DNA of 59,877 nt from Streptomyces sp. SA15 (GTDB taxonomy: Bacteria; Actinomycetota; Actinomycetes; Streptomycetales; Streptomycetaceae). Of the stretch, positions 1-7,248 are shown one piece after another. The notes under the pieces were generated by a model. The model had not been told where the DNA came from and made no database searches. It saw only the letters and a program-made list of their open reading frames with translations. Every line of letters begins with the position of its first letter. The stretch's first letter is position 1. Location of the stretch: NCBI RefSeq assembly GCF_002291145.1, contig NZ_NTGE01000112.1, positions 1 through 59,877 of the forward strand. The letters run 5' to 3'. A program made the translations under genes and the position numbers.

Positions 1-539
1 GCCATGGCCGCCCGCGCCCGTGCCGCGCCGGCCGTGGCGTCGCCCGGAGGGCCCGACGGCTCGGGAGTCGCAGTCCTCGCGGCGCGCGCGTCCAGCTCTG
101 CGGTCGACATCGACGCCGACCACCGCTCTCCCCTCTTCCCCGCGTCCATCGCCTCGTTGGCGAGGCGGTCCGCGTGCTTGTTCTGCTCGCGGGGGATCCA
201 CTCGTAGGTGACCCGGTCCGGCGGGAACACCCGGGCGGCCTCCGCCGCCAGGGGCTTCATGTCGGGGTGTTTGATCTTCCAGCGGCCCGTCATCTGCTCG
301 ACGACCAGCTTGGAGTCCATGCGGACGCGGACCGTGGCGGAGGGGTCCAGTTCGTGGGCGGCGCGCAGGCCGGCCAGCAGGCCCCGGTACTCGGCCACGT
401 TGTTCGTGGCGACGCCGAGGTACTCGGCCGCCTCGACCAGGGTCTGACCCGTCGCCGCGTCGAGCACCACGGAGCCGTAGCCCGCGGGCCCCGGGTTGCC
501 CCGCGACCCGCCGTCCGCCTCGACGATGAACTCCCGCAC
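1..539 (-). CDS. Bifunctional RNase HI / acid phosphatase, 5' part only (cut by window edge)
   Basis: Only the N-terminal part, about 179 residues, lies in the window; the C-terminal phosphatase half runs off the left edge. The start GTG (539-537) gives VREFIVEADGGSRGNPGPAG, the opening strand of the RNase HI fold with the first catalytic Asp at residue 9. Further catalytic acidic positions are visible in NNVAEYRGL and VRMDSKLVV. An Ala/Arg/Pro-rich linker follows, as in actinobacterial RNase HI-CobC fusions (Rv2228c type). The family cleaves RNA in RNA:DNA hybrids, while the phosphatase half resembles alpha-ribazole phosphatase. The gene follows the zinc-ribbon gene by 11 nt on the same strand and is probably cotranscribed with it. 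The phosphatase half is inferred from the family, not seen. Confidence 0.85.
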   Translation of the reverse strand, partial: MREFIVEADGGSRGNPGPAGYGSVVLDAATGQTLVEAAEYLGVATNNVAEYRGLLAGLRAAHELDPSATVRVRMDSKLVVEQMTGRWKIKHPDMKPLAAEAARVFPPDRVTYEWIPREQNKHADRLANEAMDAGKRGERWSASMSTAELDARAARTATPEPSGPPGDATAGAARARAAM

Positions 540-550
540 CGCGTACGCCC

Positions 551-1294
551 TTACAGGCCGGACTCGGAGGTCCGCACCAGGATGCGGCGGCAGTTCTCGC
601 AGCGGACGACCGTGTCGGGCGCCGCCGCGCGGATCTCGTTGATGTCGGTGATCGCCAGCTCCTGGCGGCAGCCCTGGCAGGTGCGCTGGTACAGCTTGGC
701 CGCGCCGATGCCGCCCTGCTGCTCGCGCAGCTTCTCGTAGAGCTTGAGCAGGTCGGCGGGGACGGCGCCCGCGATGACCTCGCGTTCCTTCGTCACCGAG
801 GCCGCCTCGCCGTCCAGCGACTCGAAGGCCGCGTCACGGCGGGCCGTGGCGTCGTCGATCTTCGACTGGACGGAGGAGACCCGCTCGGTCAGCTCGGCGA
901 CCCGCTCCTGCGCGGACTCGCGGCGCTCCATGACGTCCAGGACGACGTCTTCCAGGTCGCCCTGCCGCTTGGCGAGCGAGGCGATCTCGTGCTGGAGGTT
1001 CTCCAGGTCCTTCGGCGAGGTGACCGCTCCCGAGTCCAGGCGCTGCTGGTCGCGGGAGGCGCGCTGGCGCACCTGGTCCACGTCCTGCTCGGCCTTGGTC
1101 TGCTCGCGGGCGCAGTCGCTCTCCTCGGTCTGCGCGGCCACCAGGAGGTCGCGCAGTTGAGTCAGATCTTTCGTCAGCGACTCGATCTCGGCGTGCTCGG
1201 GCAGCGACCTCCGCTTGTGCGCGAGCTGCTGCAGGCGCACGTCGAGGTCCTGGACGTCGAGGAGTCGGATCTGGTCTGCGGGCGCGGCGTTCAG
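551..1294 (-). CDS. C4-type zinc ribbon, coiled-coil protein (DUF164 family)
   Basis: A 247-residue protein with a long helical coiled coil (roughly residues 20-190, rich in Glu, Arg, Gln and Leu) and a C-terminal zinc ribbon formed by CQGCRQE and CENCRR. Proteins of this family sit between Nif3-like and RNase H genes in actinobacteria; their function is unclear, with nucleic-acid binding suspected. The conserved N-terminus NAAPADQIRLLDVQ is read only if translation starts at the CTG at 1294, which overlaps the Nif3 stop (CTGA). No in-frame ATG, GTG or TTG lies between it and an upstream stop. The next usable start, GTG at 1240, would remove 18 conserved-looking residues. Confidence 0.85.
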   Translation of the reverse strand: MNAAPADQIRLLDVQDLDVRLQQLAHKRRSLPEHAEIESLTKDLTQLRDLLVAAQTEESDCAREQTKAEQDVDQVRQRASRDQQRLDSGAVTSPKDLENLQHEIASLAKRQGDLEDVVLDVMERRESAQERVAELTERVSSVQSKIDDATARRDAAFESLDGEAASVTKEREVIAGAVPADLLKLYEKLREQQGGIGAAKLYQRTCQGCRQELAITDINEIRAAAPDTVVRCENCRRILVRTSESGL

Positions 1295-2154
1295 TTGGGG
1301 GCTCCAGATGAATCAGAAGGGGCAGAGGCCGCGTGGGCGGTCCAGGGGTCGGTGACCGTCTTCGAGACGTGGACCCTCAGGTCCCATCCGTTCCGGTCGG
1401 AAATCTCGTCGAGCTGGGCGGCGGCCAGCTCGCACCAGGGCCATTCGGTGGCCCAGTGCGCCGCGTCGAGCAGCGCGAGGGGACTGGGGGCGACAGCCGC
1501 CGTGAACTCCGAGGCCGGGTGGTGACGCAGGTCCGCGGTGAGGAAGGCGTCGACGCCGGCCGCGCGGACGTCGTCGAACAGGCTGTCGCCGGAGCCGCCG
1601 CTGACGGCGACCGTGCGGACGGTCGCCTCGGGGTCGCCGGCCACGCGGATGCCCTGCGCGGTGGCGGGCAGGCGCTCGGCGGCCCGGGCGGCGAGCTCAC
1701 GGACGCTCATCGGGTGGTCCAGTTCGCAGATCCGGCCGAGGCCCCGTCGGCCCTCCGGGTCGTTCGGGTCCGGCACCAGCGGTCGTACGACACGAAGGTC
1801 CAGGGCCCCGGCCAGCGCGTCGCTGACGCCCGGGTCGGCCTTGTCCGCGTTCGTGTGGGCCACGTGCAGCGCGATGTCGTTCTTGATCAGGGTGTGCACC
1901 ACGCGGCCCTTGAAGGTGGAGGCCGCGACCGTCGTCGTACCGCGCAGATAGAGCGGGTGGTGGGTGACCAGCAGGTCGGCGCCCAGCTCGACCGCCTCGT
2001 CGACGATCTCCTGGACCGGGTCGACGGCGAACAGGACCCGGGTGACCGCCTGGTCGGGGTCGCCCACGACGGTGCCGACCGCGTCCCAGGACTCGGCCCG
2101 CTCGGCGGGCCACAGGTTCTCCAGCGCGGTGATGACTTCAGACAGACGGGGCAC
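1291..2154 (-). CDS. Nif3-like dinuclear metal-centre protein
   Basis: A 287-residue full-length member of the Nif3/YbgI family. These form hexamers with a two-metal site; they are often described as GTP cyclohydrolase I type 2-like, but their role is unproven. The metal ligands expected for the family are visible in LLVTHHPLYLRG (His pair near residues 65-66) and in HVAHTNAD further on. Start ATG at 2154. It is the first gene of a three-gene run (Nif3, zinc ribbon, RNase H) with overlapping or near-abutting ends, so one transcript is likely. The 188-nt gap to the divergent gene at 2343 must hold both promoters. Confidence 0.9.
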   Translation of the reverse strand: MPRLSEVITALENLWPAERAESWDAVGTVVGDPDQAVTRVLFAVDPVQEIVDEAVELGADLLVTHHPLYLRGTTTVAASTFKGRVVHTLIKNDIALHVAHTNADKADPGVSDALAGALDLRVVRPLVPDPNDPEGRRGLGRICELDHPMSVRELAARAAERLPATAQGIRVAGDPEATVRTVAVSGGSGDSLFDDVRAAGVDAFLTADLRHHPASEFTAAVAPSPLALLDAAHWATEWPWCELAAAQLDEISDRNGWDLRVHVSKTVTDPWTAHAASAPSDSSGAPN

Positions 2155-2342
2155 GCCAAAAGGCTACCTGGCCGTTCCCCGCCACTGAACCGCTGCCGGT
2201 GCCCGGGCGCCCCGCCCAGCACATCTGCCGCGGTTTCCTCAGGCGAATCGTTCCTTGGCCACCCTTATGTGTGAAGTGGCCGTCGGCCGGTCCCCCGTCT
2301 GTGCGTACGAAAACTAGCTTCGTCGCTGGAGGTGACCGCACG

Positions 2343-3518
2343 ATGACGGCCTGTGCCATCGAGCCTGCCGCGGGAGACGAGGACGACCGGACCGCGCGAC
2401 CGGGCTGCACCATCACCGCGGACGGAGCCTACGCCGCCCGCCTCGCGCCGGCCGGAGACTGCTGGTTCCCGGAGCGCTGGACGCTGGACGGCCCCGAGCC
2501 GTACGCGGTGCCGCTGCCCGGCCATCAGCCGGAGGAGCCCGGCACCGAGGTGCAGCCGATGGGCGACGGGCGGGTCCTCATCCGGCGGCTCGCGGACGGG
2601 CGGCACAGCTTCTCGCTGCTCTACCCGACCGGCCCCGGCACCGGCGAACTGCCGCTCGGCGCGGTCGAGTGCCCGGACGAGGGCACCCGGCTGCGGCTGC
2701 TGCCGCCCGCGCCGGGCGGCAGCAGGGCGTACGCCCTCGCCGTGGGCCGGCTGTCCAGCGCGGTGTGGCTGGTGGCGGGCGGGGCCTTCGGGCCCGAGCA
2801 CCTCGCCGAGGTACCGGGGCGCTGCTCGGGCGGGGTGTGGCTGGACCGTACGGGACGGATGCTCGCGCTCGACCGGGAGGCCGGCGGCCGGACCAAGACG
2901 GTCGTGGTGGATCTGGAGCGCGGCGGCGAGGTCTCGCCCCTGTTGCAGATCGCGGCCGACAGCGACGACCGGCTGCTGCTCGCCGACCCCGACAGCGGAC
3001 TGCTGCTGATCCGCTCGGACGCGCCGTCGCCGGGGCAGGACCGGGTGGGCTGGGGCGTGCTGGGCAGCACACTGCCGGTGCGCTTCCCGGAGTGCCTGCG
3101 CCCGGCGCACTGCCGGGTCACGCCGTTCGCGATCCAGCCGGGGCAGGTGCTGACGCCGGAGAACTGCGCGGTGGCCCTGCGCGTCGACGGCCCGCTCGGC
3201 AGCTGGGTCGGGGTGTGGCGGCCCGCCGAGCGGCAGATGCGTCATCTCCCCGCGCCGCAGGGGTGGTTGACGGGAGCCGGGCTGTGGACCGGGGACGGGG
3301 TGCTCCAACTGCCGTATGCCACGGCCGAGGTGCCGTGCGGAGTGGCTCGGGTGACGGTGCCGGACGTTGCGGCCGCACAGCCCGCAGCAGAACCAAGGGA
3401 GCCGGAGGGACCAGGAGAACTGGATGATGACCCCGATGAACCGGACCCTCCGGCTCCCGTGGCACCCCGCCCCGTGCCGTTGCAGCAAGCACCCCTGGCA
3501 CGTCTTGTAACGAACTAG
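2343..3518 (+). CDS. Conserved actinobacterial protein of unknown function, beta-propeller-like
   Basis: A 391-residue protein that I do not recognise functionally. ATG at 2343 follows a GGAGG Shine-Dalgarno. Repeated short strand-turn-strand units containing WLVAGGAFGP, LLLADPDSGLLLI and VGVWRPAERQMRHLP suggest a beta-propeller-like fold. The final ~50 residues are acidic and proline-rich (PEGPGELDDDPDEPDPPAP) and look disordered. No signal peptide or membrane segment is seen, so it is probably cytoplasmic. It diverges from the Nif3 operon. Gene order around it looks like that of other Streptomyces, which argues for a conserved but unstudied role. Confidence 0.6.
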   Translation: MTACAIEPAAGDEDDRTARPGCTITADGAYAARLAPAGDCWFPERWTLDGPEPYAVPLPGHQPEEPGTEVQPMGDGRVLIRRLADGRHSFSLLYPTGPGTGELPLGAVECPDEGTRLRLLPPAPGGSRAYALAVGRLSSAVWLVAGGAFGPEHLAEVPGRCSGGVWLDRTGRMLALDREAGGRTKTVVVDLERGGEVSPLLQIAADSDDRLLLADPDSGLLLIRSDAPSPGQDRVGWGVLGSTLPVRFPECLRPAHCRVTPFAIQPGQVLTPENCAVALRVDGPLGSWVGVWRPAERQMRHLPAPQGWLTGAGLWTGDGVLQLPYATAEVPCGVARVTVPDVAAAQPAAEPREPEGPGELDDDPDEPDPPAPVAPRPVPLQQAPLARLVTN

Positions 3519-3614
3519 TGCCGGTTGGCGTGCCCGTCTGGATTCGCCCCGTGGGCTGCCGGTTAAACTCGCCCGGCTGTTAGAAAGATCATGTTGACGG
3601 GGTGAACCTTTCCG

Positions 3615-3770
3615 ATGAGCGACACAAGCACCATGGAGCCGCTGCCCACCGAGACCCAGGAAGACGCCGGCCACGGCCGGCATCGGGGTCCGGTCTCGGA
3701 CCACGACAGCGGGACGGCCCCTCGTGGCCGTCACCGCAAGCCGGTCGAGGAAACCGAGGCGGCTGCCTGA
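3615..3770 (+). CDS. Small charged protein (51 aa), unknown
   Basis: Short ORF MSDTSTMEPLPTETQEDAGH... ending TEAAA. It is hydrophilic and rich in His, Arg and Glu, with two RGRHRK/GRHRG-like patches, and no signal peptide or membrane segment. Third codon positions are strongly G/C, unlike the other frames here, and the stop at 3770 lies ten bases before a very strong terminator hairpin. Both points support a real transcript end. The ribosome site is weak (GGGG about 12 nt upstream). No function can be proposed. The gene is easily missed because of its length. Confidence 0.5.
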   Translation: MSDTSTMEPLPTETQEDAGHGRHRGPVSDHDSGTAPRGRHRKPVEETEAAA

Positions 3771-3779
3771 CGGTATGCC

Positions 3780-3817
3780 GAAGGGGCCCGCGTGTCAGCC
3801 GACGCGCGGGCCCCTTC
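3780..3817 (+). terminator. Strong hairpin terminator
   Basis: A perfect 13-bp stem, GAAGGGGCCCGCG (3780-3792) pairing with 3805-3817, with a 12-nt loop. It closes the plus-strand transcript carrying the small ORF and may also act against the converging SDR operon. Confidence 0.85.
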
Positions 3818-3819
3818 CG

Positions 3820-3912
3820 TATGCCTGCCGTGTCTTATGCCTGCCGTGTCTTATGCCTGCCGTGCCTTATGCCTGCCGTGCCTTATGCCTGCCGTGCCTT
3901 ATGCCTGCCGTG
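3820..3912. repeat. 16-bp tandem repeat, six copies
   Basis: Six head-to-tail copies of a 16-bp unit (TATGCCTGCCGTGYCT), with ATG of each copy at 3821, 3837, 3853, 3869, 3885 and 3901. It lies between the terminator and the 3' end of the SDR gene, in untranslated sequence. Copies differ only by C/T at one position. Confidence 0.9.
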
Positions 3913-3913
3913 C

Positions 3914-4912
3914 CTACTGCCTCTTGAGCCCCAGCACTTCCGCCGCCGCGAACGTCTCCCCCGGCGGCCGCTGCGCGAAGTGCGGAGTGAGTACGGCGTC
4001 CAGCTCGTCGTACGTGAACGTCTCCTGCTTGCTGTCGAACTTGGCCTGCACCCGAGGCCGTTCGACAACCGCCACCATGCCGCCGTGCACGACGAGCACC
4101 TGCCCGTTGACCCGCTCGGCGGCGGGCGAGGCCAAGTAGCCGACGAGCGGCGCGACATGCTCGGGGGCCAGCGGGTCCAGCCCCTCCACCGGCCGTTCGA
4201 AGTCCGCGAAGACGTCCTCGGTCATACGGGTGCGGGCGCGCGGGCAGATGGCGTTCGCCGTCACGCCGTACTTGGCGAGGGCGAGGGCCGTCGACGTCGT
4301 GAGCCCGACGATTCCGCCTTTCGCCGCCGCGTAGTTGGGCTGCCCGGCGGATCCCGCGAGGAAGGCCTCGGAGGAGGTGTTCACGATCCGCCCGTACACC
4401 GGCCCGCCGGCCGCCTTGGACCGCTCGCGCCAGTGTGCGGCCGCGAAGTGGGTGGTGTTGAAGTGGCCCTTGAGATGGACGCGGATCACCGCGTCCCACT
4501 CGGCCTCCGTCATGGAGAAGACCATCCGGTCGCGCAGGATGCCGGCGTTGTTGACCAGGATGTCCAGTCGACCGAACTCTTCTGTCGCCAACTCCGCGAG
4601 CCGCTCCGCCTGTTGGAAGTCGGCGACGTCCCCGGTGTGGGCGAGGGCCGTGCCGCCCGCCGCCCGGATCTCGGCGGCGACCTGTTCGGCGGGGGCGGCG
4701 GAGGACTCGCCCGAGCCGTCCCGGCCGGGCTGCCCGTAGTCGTTGACGACGACAGCCGCGCCGAGCCGGGCCAGCTCCAGCGCCTCGGCCCGCCCGAGTC
4801 CGCGTCCGGCGCCGGTGACGATCGCGGCGCGTCCCTCAAGTGGCAGTGAACTGTGTGGCATTGACCCATGTGGCATTGACCCATGTGGCAGTGACCTATG
4901 TGGCAGTGACAT
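3914..4912 (-). CDS. Short-chain dehydrogenase, (3R)-hydroxyacyl-CoA dehydrogenase type
   Basis: A 332-residue NAD(P)-dependent SDR. Visible motifs are the cofactor loop TGAGRGLG (33-40), NNAG (121-124), the Ser of NTSSEA (about 180) and the YAAAK catalytic pair (Tyr194, Lys198). It resembles the SDR halves of peroxisomal multifunctional enzyme and the mycobacterial Rv3502c/Rv3548c group. Third gene of the MaoC-ADH-SDR operon, 9 nt after the ADH stop; GAGG before ATG 4912 supports this start. Residues 2-23 are five 5-residue repeats (SLPHR, SLPHG, SMPHG...), an in-frame expansion just behind the start codon; the normal family N-terminus seems to be SLPLEGR. Likely role: oxidation of a 3-hydroxyacyl-CoA or steroid hydroxyl. 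Confidence 0.85.
   Translation of the reverse strand: MSLPHRSLPHGSMPHGSMPHSSLPLEGRAAIVTGAGRGLGRAEALELARLGAAVVVNDYGQPGRDGSGESSAAPAEQVAAEIRAAGGTALAHTGDVADFQQAERLAELATEEFGRLDILVNNAGILRDRMVFSMTEAEWDAVIRVHLKGHFNTTHFAAAHWRERSKAAGGPVYGRIVNTSSEAFLAGSAGQPNYAAAKGGIVGLTTSTALALAKYGVTANAICPRARTRMTEDVFADFERPVEGLDPLAPEHVAPLVGYLASPAAERVNGQVLVVHGGMVAVVERPRVQAKFDSKQETFTYDELDAVLTPHFAQRPPGETFAAAEVLGLKRQ
4835..4909 (-). repeat. 15-bp tandem repeat inside the SDR 5' end
   Basis: Five 15-bp units (TCA-MTG-CCA-CAY-RGK type) read in frame as SLPHR/SLPHG/SMPHG/SMPHS/SLPLE. Only the last unit matches the usual start of this protein family, so copies 1-4 look like a recent expansion. Confidence 0.85.
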
Positions 4913-4921
4913 ACAAGGTCC

Positions 4922-5998
4922 TCAGATCTCGATGCACGTACGCAGCGAGGTCCCCGTACGCATCTGGTCGAGGGCCTCGTTGATCTCGGTCAGCGGCACC
5001 CGGTGCGTGATCAGGCCCGCCAGGTCGACGCGGCCCGCCCGCCACAGGGCTATGGTCCGCTCGTAGGAGCGCAGAACGTCCCCGCCGCCGTACATGGACG
5101 GCAGGATCCGCTTCTCGTCGAAGAACAGCTCGAACATGTTGAGCTGGAGGAAGTCGTCCATGGCGCCTGCCCCGACGATGACGAGGGTGCCACCGCGCCG
5201 GGTGGTCTCGTACGCCGTCCGTGCGGTGGCCGACCTGCCGACGACCTCGAAGACGTAGTCGAAGCCCTCGCCGCCGGTGATCTGCTGCTTGGCGTCGGCC
5301 AGCTCGTCGGGCGAAATCGCCTTCGTCGCGCCGAACTTCAGCGCGGACTCGCGGCGCGAGGCGACCGGGTCGACGGCGACGATCTCGGCGGCGCCCTTGA
5401 GCCTCGCCCCTTGTACGGCGGAGATACCGACGCCTCCGCAGCCGATGACGGCGACCGACGAACCGGCCTCCACATCCGCGGTGTTGAGCGCGGCACCGAG
5501 TCCGGTGGTCACGCCGCAGCCGATGAGGGCGGCGATGTCGAAGGGCACGTCGTCGGGGATCGGCACCGCGCACCCGGCGTCGACGACGACCTCCTCGGCG
5601 AAGGTGCCGGTGCCGGCGAAACCGAAGACCTCACCGCCGGGGCGCTTGAAGTTGGGGGTGCCGGCGTTCATGAACCCGGCCAGGCACAGCTCGGTCTGCC
5701 CGCGCTTGCAGGCGGGACAGGCGCCGCAGGTGGGCAGCCAGCACACGACCACCCGGTCGCCGGGCTTCAAGTGGCTCACGCCCTCGCCCACTTCGATGAT
5801 CTCGCCCGCTCCCTCGTGACCGGGCACGAACGGCGCCGGCTGCGGCAGTACGCCGCCCATCGCGGACAGATCCGAGTGGCACAGCCCGGTGGCCCGCACC
5901 CGGATCCTCGCCCTGCCGGGGCCGAAGCCCACCGCCTCGACGTCGTCGAAGACCTCCAGCTTGTCCTGGCCGATCTCGTGCAGTACGGCTGCGCGCAT
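4922..5998 (-). CDS. Zinc-dependent alcohol dehydrogenase (MDR family)
   Basis: A 358-residue medium-chain dehydrogenase. Catalytic zinc ligands are in GLCHSD (Cys40) and PGHEG (His61); structural zinc Cys91, 94, 97 and 105 are all present in CGACPACKRGQTELC. The Rossmann motif GCGGVG lies in VAVIGCGGVGISAVQGA. It resembles mycobacterial class III-like alcohol dehydrogenases found near lipid and steroid genes. It lies between the MaoC-like hydratase and the SDR on one strand, so it probably oxidises an alcohol intermediate of the same pathway. Start ATG at 5998. The ADH-MaoC gap is filled by a 17-bp tandem repeat. Confidence 0.88.
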   Translation of the reverse strand: MRAAVLHEIGQDKLEVFDDVEAVGFGPGRARIRVRATGLCHSDLSAMGGVLPQPAPFVPGHEGAGEIIEVGEGVSHLKPGDRVVVCWLPTCGACPACKRGQTELCLAGFMNAGTPNFKRPGGEVFGFAGTGTFAEEVVVDAGCAVPIPDDVPFDIAALIGCGVTTGLGAALNTADVEAGSSVAVIGCGGVGISAVQGARLKGAAEIVAVDPVASRRESALKFGATKAISPDELADAKQQITGGEGFDYVFEVVGRSATARTAYETTRRGGTLVIVGAGAMDDFLQLNMFELFFDEKRILPSMYGGGDVLRSYERTIALWRAGRVDLAGLITHRVPLTEINEALDQMRTGTSLRTCIEI

Positions 5999-6040
5999 GG
6001 TGCGGCTCCCCTCAGGCGTATCGCCGGTCGTTGCGCCGGT

Positions 6041-6106
6041 CTCAGGAGTGTCAGGAGTGTTCGGCTCTCAGGAGTGTTCGGCTCTCATGAGTGTCAGGAG
6101 TGTTCG
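6041..6106. repeat. 17-bp tandem repeat spanning the MaoC stop
   Basis: Copies of TCGGCTCTCAGGAGTGT at 6061-6077 and 6078-6094 (one mismatch), flanked on both sides by partial copies (CAGGAGTGTTCG). The array includes the last codons and stop of the MaoC gene and fills the gap to the ADH start. Confidence 0.8.
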
Positions 6107-6951
6107 ACGATGGTGTCGGCGAGGACGGGTGCGTCGTCCCGATCGACGGCGGTGACGGCCACCTGGGCCCGGCCCTCCCCGCGCCACATGCGGATACGGA
6201 GCGTCTCCCCCGGATACACGACCCCGGCGAAGCGTGTGCCGTAGGACCGCACCCGCGTCACATCGCCGCCGAGCAGCGTGTCGACGACCGTCTTGAGCGT
6301 CATGCCGTAGGTGCACAGCCCGTGCAGGATGGGCCGCTCGAATCCGGCCAGCTTGGCGAACTCCGGGTCGGCGTGCAGGGGGTTGTAGTCGCCGGAGAGG
6401 CGGTAGAGCAGCGCCTGGTCCTCGCGGATCGGCCGCTCGACGACCCGATCGGGCTCGCCGGCGGGCGGTTCGAGTCGCCCGGACGGCCCGCGGTCCCCGC
6501 CCCAGCCGCCCTCTCCCCGTACGAAGATCTGGGCGTCGTTGGTCCACAACGGACCCTCGGCGTCGGCGACTTCGGTGCGCATGACGAGGACGGCCGCCTT
6601 GCCCTTGTCGTACACGGCGGCGATGCGGGAGGTCGCTGTCGCCGTGCCCTCGGCCGGGATCGGGCGGTGCAGGGTCAGGCTCTGGCCGCCGTGCAGGACG
6701 CGGGCGAGGTCGACGTCGACGCCGGGCATGGACAGGCCGCCGATCACGCCGGGCGAGCCGGCGCCCGCGACGGTGGCGAAGCTGGGCAGGACGTGCAGCC
6801 GGGACTCCAGGGTGTAGCGCAGCTCGTCGGGGTCGGTGGCGGGGACGCCGGCGCCGATGCCGAGGTGGTAGAGCTGGACATCCTTCTGACTCCAGGCGAT
6901 CTCGCCGGTACGGGGCTCTGCGGCCATGGCCTTGGCTGCGTCGATGGGCAT
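6094..6951 (-). CDS. MaoC-like enoyl-CoA hydratase 2
   Basis: A 285-residue double-hotdog hydratase. The R-hydratase signature is present near residue 205 in SGDYNPLHADPEFA, with catalytic Asp and His, followed by RPILHGLCTYG. The N-terminal half keeps ARVLHGGQSLTLHRPIP. It closely resembles, from memory, the mycobacterial KstR-regulon protein Rv3538 and its relative Rv3389c. It would hydrate a 2-enoyl-CoA to a 3R-hydroxyacyl-CoA, the substrate for the SDR two genes downstream. ATG at 6951 is chosen because AGGAG lies just upstream; an in-frame GTG at 6966 overlaps that ribosome site. First gene of the operon, 124 nt from a KstR-type palindrome. Confidence 0.87.
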   Translation of the reverse strand: MPIDAAKAMAAEPRTGEIAWSQKDVQLYHLGIGAGVPATDPDELRYTLESRLHVLPSFATVAGAGSPGVIGGLSMPGVDVDLARVLHGGQSLTLHRPIPAEGTATATSRIAAVYDKGKAAVLVMRTEVADAEGPLWTNDAQIFVRGEGGWGGDRGPSGRLEPPAGEPDRVVERPIREDQALLYRLSGDYNPLHADPEFAKLAGFERPILHGLCTYGMTLKTVVDTLLGGDVTRVRSYGTRFAGVVYPGETLRIRMWRGEGRAQVAVTAVDRDDAPVLADTIVEHS

Positions 6952-6960
6952 GGGGCTCCT

Positions 6961-7014
6961 GATCACTCGATCACTCGATCACTGATCGCTTGTTCGCTTG
7001 TTCGCTTGTTCTCT
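6961..7014. repeat. 8-bp tandem repeats in the MaoC leader
   Basis: Copies of GATCACTC (three) grading into GATCGCTT and GTTCGCTT (two to three). They lie between the KstR-type box and the MaoC start, so copy number would change leader length. Confidence 0.8.
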
Positions 7015-7074
7015 CAGAGACCTCGGTACGGCCGTCCGCACCGTCGGCCGCACCGAGGTCGACACGGGCCGATC

Positions 7075-7088
7075 TAGAACGCGTTCCA
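7075..7088. promoter_or_regulatory. KstR-type operator, MaoC-ADH-SDR operon
   Basis: TAGAACGCGTTCCA fits the published KstR consensus TnnAACnnGTTnnA at every fixed position and extends as an imperfect palindrome (CTAGAAC/GTTCCAG). It lies 124 nt upstream of the MaoC start and 161 nt from the divergent kinase start. Confidence 0.7.
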
Positions 7089-7248
7089 GTCCGGCGCCCT
7101 CTGTATAGCCCAGCGTTCGGGAGTTGTGAAGGCTCCTGACGGGGTGTCAGGTTGCCGGTGTCGGATCGGTGCGCCGTGACATTTGTCCTGCCGGAGTCCG
7201 TACACGCGCATCTGCCGGGCGGGAGGGCGGGTGCGTAGCGTCGTGTCC

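Noticed and set aside
3724..3927. Cys/Leu-rich ORF with MPAV...YAC repeats
   Set aside because: It is simply the translation of the 16-bp tandem repeat and has no start context.
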